Source: Anaerocolumna sp. AGMB13025 (GTDB taxonomy: Bacteria > Bacillota > Clostridia > Lachnospirales > Lachnospiraceae). Taken from it: 64,000 bases of DNA. The position numbers were made by a program, and so were the translations under genes. The notes beneath the pieces were generated by a model. It was given only the letters and a program-made list of their open reading frames with translations, was not told the origin of the DNA and searched no databases. The stretch spans positions 3,022,501 to 3,086,500 of the forward strand of contig NZ_CP121445.1 in NCBI RefSeq assembly GCF_029689925.1, given 5' to 3'. Positions 58,095 to 64,000 of the stretch are shown here, one piece after another; the first letter of the stretch is position 1; each line of letters starts with the position of its first letter.

Positions 58095-58718
58095 ATGATA
58101 TCGTACATAAAAGGTGAATTAACAGAAGTGAGCGAAGAAGGAATCACGATAGAGGCAAACGGCTTGGGTTATGAAGTTCGTATGCCCCTTTCTTCTTTAG
58201 ACAGTCTGCCAAGAACCGGCAGCCAGCTAAAGGTATATACCTATCTGTATGTCAGAGAGGATGCCATCGGGTTATTTGGATTTTTGACCCGTGACGATTT
58301 AAAGGTATTTAAACTCTTGATTACCGTCAATGGCATCGGTCCCAAAGGTGCGTTAGGAATTTTATCTGCAATTACTCCGGATGATTTGCGGTTTGCCGTG
58401 TTATCCGATGATGTAAAGACAATAGCAAAAGCCCCCGGAATCGGTAATAAAACAGCTAGTAAGCTGATTATTGAATTAAAAGATAAGTTGAAACTAGAAG
58501 ATGCATTTGAGCAAAAACTGATAAATCAGATGGAGGGACAGCCACCCCTTAAGGGTACCGGCTCAGTTGCTGCCGATATCAGAAAAGAGGCAATCGAGGC
58601 ACTGGTGGTTTTAGGTTATTCCGCTACCGATGCGGCCAAAGTTGTAAGAAATACGGAAATTAAAGAAGGTATGACTTCGGAAGATGTATTAAAGCAAAGT
58701 TTAAAAAGCTTACTATAA
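58095..58718 (+). CDS. ruvA: Holliday junction DNA helicase subunit RuvA
   Basis: A 207-residue subunit that binds the four-way junction and loads RuvB. The N-terminal OB domain begins [12 protein letters not shown]. The two helix-hairpin-helix motifs are seen in [18 protein letters not shown] and [16 protein letters not shown], and a C-terminal RuvB-binding domain lies after residue 155. It is followed by ruvB after 19 bp. Confidence 0.96.
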   Translation: MISYIKGELTEVSEEGITIEANGLGYEVRMPLSSLDSLPRTGSQLKVYTYLYVREDAIGLFGFLTRDDLKVFKLLITVNGIGPKGALGILSAITPDDLRFAVLSDDVKTIAKAPGIGNKTASKLIIELKDKLKLEDAFEQKLINQMEGQPPLKGTGSVAADIRKEAIEALVVLGYSATDAAKVVRNTEIKEGMTSEDVLKQSLKSLL

Positions 58719-58737
58719 TTGAAAAGCTGGGTGCAAA

Positions 58738-59742
58738 ATGGGAAAGAGAATCATAACAACAGATTTAATCGAGGAAGACAAAAAAATAGAGAGTACTTTA
58801 AGACCTCAGCTTCTGGAGGATTATATTGGACAAACCAAGGCAAAGGAAAATCTGAAGGTATATATTGAAGCTGCCAAGAGAAGGAAGGAAAGTCTGGATC
58901 ATGTCCTGTTTTATGGGCCTCCCGGGCTTGGTAAGACTACATTGGCAGGGATTATTGCCAATGAAATGTCTGTTAATATGAAGGTTACCTCAGGACCTGC
59001 AATTGAAAAACCTGGTGAGATGGCAGCTATCCTTAATAATCTGCAGGAAGGTGATGTCTTATTTGTAGATGAAATACACCGGCTAAACAGACAGGTGGAG
59101 GAACTATTATATCCGGCTATGGAGGATTACGCAATTGATATTGTAATCGGAAAAGGTGCATCTGCCAAATCCATTCGACTGGATCTGCCAAAGTTTACTC
59201 TGGTGGGGGCCACCACCAGGGCAGGAATGCTTACCCCGCCTTTACGTGACCGGTTTGGGGTAGTTAACCGTCTGGAATTTTATACGGTAGACGAGTTAAA
59301 GGTAATTATCAGCCGCTCTGCACAAGTATTCCAGGTTAAGATTGATGAAGAAGGTGCCTTAGAGCTAGCCAGGCGCTCAAGGGGTACGCCAAGGCTTGCC
59401 AATCGACTGTTAAAGCGGGTCAGGGATTTTGCCCAGGTAAAATATGACGGTTATATTACGAAAGAAGTAGCAGATTTTGCTCTGGATTTACTGGAAGTGG
59501 ACAAGTTAGGTCTCGACAATACCGACAGGGAGATTTTATTTACTATGATTGAAAAGTTTGGAGGCGGACCAGTTGGAATTGAAACGGTTGCAACTACCAT
59601 CGGTGAAGATACCGGAACCATTGAAGAAGTATATGAGCCTTATCTGGTTCAGAACGGGCTTATTTTAAGGACTCCAAGAGGCAGGGTAGTATCGGATCTG
59701 GCATATAAGCATTTTGGACTGGGGCAAGAAAAGCTTGTGTAA
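58738..59742 (+). CDS. ruvB: Holliday junction DNA helicase subunit RuvB
   Basis: A 334-residue AAA+ motor that drives branch migration. Walker A GPPGLGKT is at 60-67, Walker B with DEIH at 111-114, sensor 1 in [11 protein letters not shown], and the arginine finger in PLRDRFG. The C-terminal winged-helix domain includes [11 protein letters not shown]. The length is standard. It forms an operon with ruvA; ruvC is absent, as is usual in Firmicutes. Confidence 0.97.
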   Translation: MGKRIITTDLIEEDKKIESTLRPQLLEDYIGQTKAKENLKVYIEAAKRRKESLDHVLFYGPPGLGKTTLAGIIANEMSVNMKVTSGPAIEKPGEMAAILNNLQEGDVLFVDEIHRLNRQVEELLYPAMEDYAIDIVIGKGASAKSIRLDLPKFTLVGATTRAGMLTPPLRDRFGVVNRLEFYTVDELKVIISRSAQVFQVKIDEEGALELARRSRGTPRLANRLLKRVRDFAQVKYDGYITKEVADFALDLLEVDKLGLDNTDREILFTMIEKFGGGPVGIETVATTIGEDTGTIEEVYEPYLVQNGLILRTPRGRVVSDLAYKHFGLGQEKLV

Positions 59743-59837
59743 CTGGAAGAGATAGTTTATAATGTAACTTATCGGAAATGATAAAATTCCATCCTTGCCC
59801 TATTACAGGCGGTACTATAAATCTGAGGAGCGATTAC

Positions 59838-60254
59838 ATGAATAAGATGAACAATATCGAAGTAATCATCAATAACAAAAGATATACTTTAAGAGGGTAT
59901 GAAAGTGAAGAATACCTTCAGAAGGTTGCATCTTATATTAATAATAAACATCAGGAGTTTAAAAAGCAGGACTTTTATAAATTGCTGGATTCAGAAATGA
60001 AAGGCATTCTGATGGAAATCAATATAGCGGATGATTATTTTAAAATCCGTAATCAGATAAAAGAGATCGAAATTGAAAATGAGAGTAAAGGCAATGAAAT
60101 CTTTGAAATAAAGCATGAACTAATATCCACTCAGACGAAACTGGAAGCGGCTGCAAAGGAAATAGAAGCGCTGAAAAAAGAATTATACGAAGCACAGAAA
60201 ACCAATATCCGGTTAGAAACGGAATTAATGGATAAGAATAAAGAAAATAAATAG
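59838..60254 (+). CDS. zapA: Cell division protein ZapA
   Basis: A 138-residue protein that bundles FtsZ filaments at the division site. The N-terminal globular ZapA domain (NIEVIINNKRYTLRGYESEEYLQKVASYIN) is followed by a long coiled coil to the end. The start is the ATG after GAGGAG; the frame is open further upstream, but the family begins here. It stands between ruvB and the U32 peptidase gene, and an FtsW/RodA-type gene follows, which makes a division-related cluster. Confidence 0.88.
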   Translation: MNKMNNIEVIINNKRYTLRGYESEEYLQKVASYINNKHQEFKKQDFYKLLDSEMKGILMEINIADDYFKIRNQIKEIEIENESKGNEIFEIKHELISTQTKLEAAAKEIEALKKELYEAQKTNIRLETELMDKNKENK

Positions 60255-60589
60255 TAAAAGAAGGCTGTTGCAAAACTCATAATTTATATTACTTACACAG
60301 GTACTTGTGCAGGGAATTAACTTATAGTTTGCTGCAGCTCATTTTTTAAGATAAAGTGTATAAAATATGATAGTTAACCCGGAACGCTTCCTTATTATAT
60401 TCTGGCTGATAATCAAATGCCATATGATAATCATGTGCCATTTGATTATCAAGTGCCATTTGATTATCATGTGCCAATAGCGGGTGATGGGAAGCCATGT
60501 CACAGAGGTGAAAAGAAAACATAATTACTGAAAGGATGCCGCAAAACAACTTATAACCTTTCTTTTTGCGGCAGTGCAATGGAATTAAA
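60255..60589. other. Intergenic region with an 18-bp repeat and a hairpin
   Basis: About 335 bp. Three copies of a CATTTGATTATCATGTGC-like unit lie at 60418-60475. GCCGCAAAA near 60540 pairs with TTTTGCGGC near 60572, close to the next gene's start, so it could be a leader hairpin. No credible ORF. Confidence 0.5.
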
Positions 60590-63085
60590 ATGAAAAAAAT
60601 TGAAATATTAGCCCCGGCAGGTTCCTATGAAAGCCTGGTGGCAGCAGTAAATGCTTCCTGTGATGCGGTTTATATAGGCGGGACAAAATTCGGTGCAAGG
60701 GCATATGCCGATAATCTTTCGGATGAAACCATGCTTCGTGCCATAGATTATATCCATATTCACGATAAAAAAATATATATGACGGTGAATACCTTGCTGA
60801 AAAACTCCGAACTGGAGCAGGAGCTTTATGATTACCTCTTTCCATATTATAAACAGGGACTGGATGCTGTTATTGTACAGGATACAGGGGTGCTGCAGTT
60901 TATCGGAAAGCACTTTCCGGAACTGCCTATTCATGCCAGTACCCAGATGTCCTTAACGATGGCTCAGGGAGCAGAGGTTCTTAAGAATAAGGGTGTTACC
61001 AGAATTGTCACGGCCAGGGAGTTAGGGCTTTTGGAAGTAAAAAGCCTCAGGGAGGGAACGGACCTTGAGATAGAGTCTTTTGTCCATGGTGCGTTATGTT
61101 ACTGTTATTCCGGTCAGTGCCTTATGAGCAGTATGATTGGCGGGCGAAGCGGGAATAGAGGAAGATGTGCCCAGCCCTGCCGTATGCCCTATAAGCTGCT
61201 AAATAATGGCAAACAGGTATCCGCTTTGGAGGATAAATACCTGTTAAGTCCTAAGGATATGTGCACACTGGATCTGATCCCTCAGTTGATTGAAGCCGGA
61301 ATTGATTCCTTTAAAATCGAAGGAAGGATGAAAAGGCCAGAATATACTGCCGGTGTCACAGCAGCATACCGTAAATATACGGATAAATACCTGGAACTTG
61401 GCAAAGAAAAATATGAAATTTTCCGCCAGACTCATAAATCTGAAATAAATCAGGATATTATGGACTTGCAGGATTTATATAACCGGGGAGGATTTACCCC
61501 AGGATATTACAGTGAAAGAAACGGAAAATCCATGATCTCATTAAACCGCCCAAACCATAGTGGTGTACAGGTGGGTAATGTTGTTGGAGTAAAGAATAAT
61601 CAGGCGGTAATTAAACTGATTCAGGATATTAATGCCCAGGATATTTTAGAAATCAGGGATGGATCGGAGAACTTGTATGAATTTACCGTAAAAACAGCAG
61701 AAGTGAAAGAAAACAAGTATTCTGCAAACTTTAAAAAAGGCATCAGGATTATGCCTGGTAATTGTGTTTACCGGACAAAGAATAATAGATTAATAAACGC
61801 CTTATCAGCGGAATATCTGGAAAAAGAGGATAAAATACTGATATCCGGAGAATTAAAGGTTGAGACTGGTAAACCGATAAAGCTTAGACTTTTTTACAAG
61901 GATACGATTGCAGAAGTCATCGGAGATCTTGCACAAGAAGCCAGAAATCAGCCTATGACGGAGGACAAGCTTAGAAAACAGCTCATAAAAACCAATGATA
62001 CGGCCTATGAATTTAAGGATTTAACTATACTGCTGGAGGGAAACTCCTTTATTCCGGTACAAAAAATCAATGAATTACGAAGAAATGGTATAACAGCCCT
62101 GTCAGAAGCGATTGCATTAAAATACAGACGCAGTGCAGCATACGGTCTTCTTAAGGAACAGGATAATAAACAGGACTGTAAACAGGAGGGGACACTGTCA
62201 TATCAGGAGGACAAAAAAACTCTTGGGATCAGTGCAGCAGTCAGTACGAAAGAACAGGCTCTGGCGGCCTGTGAAGTGCCGGAAGTCACTAATATTTACT
62301 TAGAAAGTGATGCAGTACCCTTTACCGATTTAACAGAACTAACCGGATATATTAGAAATAAAGGGAAAAATTGTTACCTACTTCTGCCCTTTATCTTCCG
62401 CAAAGCCACTTATGAGAATTTTCTGCGGAATAAAACCATATTGACAGACAATACTATTAATGGATATATTTTGCGTTGTTATGAAGAGTATTACTTTGTA
62501 ACCAAAGAGTTACAGACGGTAGTTCTTAATAAGGAACTGATAACGGATTATAACCTGTATGTTATGAACCGATCCGGAGCGGAATTTTGGAAGGATTTAG
62601 GCATCAGTAACTTTACGGCACCAGTGGAATTAAACTATAATGAATTAAAAGAGATGGATCGTGTCTTCCATGATATTATTGTATATGGATACCTTCCGCT
62701 TATGATCTCCGCTCAATGCCTTATAAAGACAGTGACTGGGGGCAGCAATAAGAATTATACGAAGACTAGTGATACTCCCTGCTGTGGGATTGATTGGAAT
62801 GAGTCAGTATTAACCGACCGGTTTAATAAGAATTTCCGGGTAAAACGGCATTGCAGAGAGTGTTTTAATACCATATATAATAGTCAGTGTTTGTCCCTGC
62901 TTTCTAATACAGATGAGATAAAGGAACTAAAGACCAGGCATATAAGGTTAAATTTTACGAATGAATCCTATGAGGAAACAAGAAAAATCCTCGGAGCATT
63001 TGTAGACAGTTATATCTTTGGCAGCAGGAATATTGATGAGATAAAAGATTTCACACGCGGACACTTTAAGCGTGGCGTAGAATAG
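60590..63085 (+). CDS. Peptidase U32 family protein with DUF3656 extension
   Basis: A protein of 831 residues. The N-terminal 400 residues are a U32 domain: APAGSYESLVAA at the start, then FVHGALCYCYSGQCLMSS and GGRSGNRGRCAQPCRMPY, which carry the cysteines for an iron-sulfur cluster. U32 proteins such as RlhA and TrhP hydroxylate rRNA or tRNA, and others are described as collagenase-like proteases. The C-terminal half is the DUF3656-like part, with late cysteines (PCCGIDW, CRECFN). The ATG lacks a strong ribosome binding site, so an upstream TTG giving eight more residues cannot be excluded. Confidence 0.88.
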   Translation: MKKIEILAPAGSYESLVAAVNASCDAVYIGGTKFGARAYADNLSDETMLRAIDYIHIHDKKIYMTVNTLLKNSELEQELYDYLFPYYKQGLDAVIVQDTGVLQFIGKHFPELPIHASTQMSLTMAQGAEVLKNKGVTRIVTARELGLLEVKSLREGTDLEIESFVHGALCYCYSGQCLMSSMIGGRSGNRGRCAQPCRMPYKLLNNGKQVSALEDKYLLSPKDMCTLDLIPQLIEAGIDSFKIEGRMKRPEYTAGVTAAYRKYTDKYLELGKEKYEIFRQTHKSEINQDIMDLQDLYNRGGFTPGYYSERNGKSMISLNRPNHSGVQVGNVVGVKNNQAVIKLIQDINAQDILEIRDGSENLYEFTVKTAEVKENKYSANFKKGIRIMPGNCVYRTKNNRLINALSAEYLEKEDKILISGELKVETGKPIKLRLFYKDTIAEVIGDLAQEARNQPMTEDKLRKQLIKTNDTAYEFKDLTILLEGNSFIPVQKINELRRNGITALSEAIALKYRRSAAYGLLKEQDNKQDCKQEGTLSYQEDKKTLGISAAVSTKEQALAACEVPEVTNIYLESDAVPFTDLTELTGYIRNKGKNCYLLLPFIFRKATYENFLRNKTILTDNTINGYILRCYEEYYFVTKELQTVVLNKELITDYNLYVMNRSGAEFWKDLGISNFTAPVELNYNELKEMDRVFHDIIVYGYLPLMISAQCLIKTVTGGSNKNYTKTSDTPCCGIDWNESVLTDRFNKNFRVKRHCRECFNTIYNSQCLSLLSNTDEIKELKTRHIRLNFTNESYEETRKILGAFVDSYIFGSRNIDEIKDFTRGHFKRGVE

Positions 63086-63128
63086 ATGACCGGATATATG
63101 AAACGATTTATAAAGGGGTTGAGTGGGA

Positions 63129-64000
63129 TTGGTTAATATAATTACGGAATTTTCGAAATATATCAATATTGTTTTGATTGCTGTTTATACCTATTATGCG
63201 TTCCGTGTATTTGGTTTTGAAGATAAAAAGAAACAAAACAGGATTTACCGGAGAATGAGCTATCTGCTATTTGCATTTCACTTCATCTGCTATCTGGTAC
63301 TATATCTGAATGTAAAAAGTGTAAAGACAATATTTTTATATGCAATGGAAGCGGCGGCAATGATACTGGTTTTATGTCTTTATCAATGGATCTATGTGAA
63401 TCTTTCCAAACAGATTCTTCATAATATGTTATTTTTCATAACCACCGGTTATGTAATGCTGACCAGATTATCCTTTGACAAAGCAGTAAAACAGTTTCTC
63501 ATAGCCTCCGCAGCCCTGGGGCTGTGTCTGGTTATTCCGCTGCTGATGGATAAGATCAAACATTTAGCAAGATTAGGATGGATATATGGTGTCTTTGGAG
63601 TTTTATTGCTCTCCTCCGTATTCGTCTGGGGGGTTGAAAATTACGGTGCTACCAACTGGATAAGGATTGCAGGTATCACCTTTCAGCCTTCGGAATTTGT
63701 GAAGCTGATATTTGTTTTTTGCATTGCAGCCCTTTTATCAAAAAGGACAGATTTTAAGTATATCATATTGGTAACAGCCCTGGCGGCTCTTCATGTCATT
63801 ATTTTGGTGTTGGAAAAGGATTTAGGCGGTGCATTAATATTTTTTATCACTTATCTGGTTATGTTATTTGTAGCAACCTCCCAGCCAATCTATTTTTTCG
63901 CGGGATTAATTGCAGGGAGCGGAGCATCTTATCTGGCATATCACTTGTTTAACCATGTCCGGGTAAGAGTTATGGTTTGGAGAAATCCCTGGTCTTTAAT
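63129..64000 (+). CDS. FtsW/RodA/SpoVE family protein, cut by the window end
   Basis: The first 290 residues of a SEDS-family membrane protein, the peptidoglycan glycosyltransferases of division, elongation or sporulation. At least eight hydrophobic helices are visible. The family signatures are NWIRIAGITFQPSEFVKL and LVLEKDLGGALIFF. The start is TTG, 10 bases after AAAGGGG; a GTG 6 bases upstream is in frame but closer than usual. The N-terminal stretch of about 130 residues before the core is longer than in typical RodA. The reading frame runs off the window without a stop. Confidence 0.88.
   Translation, partial: MVNIITEFSKYINIVLIAVYTYYAFRVFGFEDKKKQNRIYRRMSYLLFAFHFICYLVLYLNVKSVKTIFLYAMEAAAMILVLCLYQWIYVNLSKQILHNMLFFITTGYVMLTRLSFDKAVKQFLIASAALGLCLVIPLLMDKIKHLARLGWIYGVFGVLLLSSVFVWGVENYGATNWIRIAGITFQPSEFVKLIFVFCIAALLSKRTDFKYIILVTALAALHVIILVLEKDLGGALIFFITYLVMLFVATSQPIYFFAGLIAGSGASYLAYHLFNHVRVRVMVWRNPWSL

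Noticed and set aside
60346..60579. 77-codon minus-strand ORF with repeated Asn-Gln-Met units
   Set aside because: It starts at a TTG with no ribosome binding site and its repeats merely translate the 18-bp DNA repeat.

Overview
The window looks like chromosomal DNA of a low-GC, spore-forming, motile, anaerobic Firmicute, most likely a member of the Lachnospiraceae (Lachnoclostridium/Anaerocolumna-like). That placement is inferred from the gene families present: a small acid-soluble spore protein, YlbJ- and YtfJ-type sporulation proteins, a CheV chemotaxis coupler, a 2-hydroxyacyl-CoA dehydratase-type activase, a DUF2953 protein, an Agr system with a C-terminal YQPK-type autoinducer peptide, and AT-rich intergenic DNA with strong TTGACA/TATAAT promoters. 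There are no phages, insertion sequences, CRISPR arrays or tRNA genes that I can see.

Layout. 1-3000: the 3' part of a 23S rRNA gene with an enlarged helix 45, closed by a terminator with no 5S gene between. 3-10 kb: cheV, a novel acidic/lysine-rich membrane protein, hisH-hisF, ung, and tyrS behind a tyrosine T-box whose leader carries a 41-bp tandem repeat. 10-16 kb: a 2H-type RNA ligase/phosphodiesterase, a 270-bp palindromic element followed by an 18-bp minisatellite, and a giant minus-strand CoA-dehydratase activase. 16-25 kb: a LysM protein, corA with a short upstream ORF and a hairpin covering its ribosome binding site, a pseudo-rhomboid with a zinc-binding tail, two ABC-2 permeases with an unknown partner, then the DUF2953-ytfJ pair.

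25-43 kb holds a conserved Firmicutes housekeeping neighbourhood: rpmB, asp23, fakA-like, recG, then (after inserted genes) rsmD, coaD and ylbJ. The insertion contains an AAA+ ATPase, a putative glycan module (glf, a family 2 glycosyltransferase, a DUF2298 polytopic protein), a minisatellite and a SASP gene. pepF follows. 43-48 kb: tmcAL and a GNAT gene on the minus strand face a complete Agr-type quorum-sensing locus (LytTR regulator, GHKL kinase, AgrB, AgrD). 48-53 kb: an HD-domain protein, pta-ackA, yceD and rpmF. 53-64 kb: small genes, a YprB-type exonuclease, a CmpB-cardiolipin synthase fusion, ruvAB, zapA, a U32 peptidase and the start of an ftsW/rodA gene cut by the window end.

The most interesting signal is in the Agr region. 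A 20-bp-period direct repeat of the type bound by LytTR regulators occurs three times, each time with its second copy starting exactly 22 bp upstream of a good -35 box. Two copies drive agrB and, separately, agrD. The third is an orphan promoter 2 kb away that fires antisense into a GNAT gene and has no ORF behind it, so it may make an RNAIII-like effector RNA. Other leads are the corA leader with mutually exclusive hairpins, the in-frame CmpB-CLS fusion that keeps an internal ribosome binding site, and the 270-bp palindrome next to a coding-like minisatellite.
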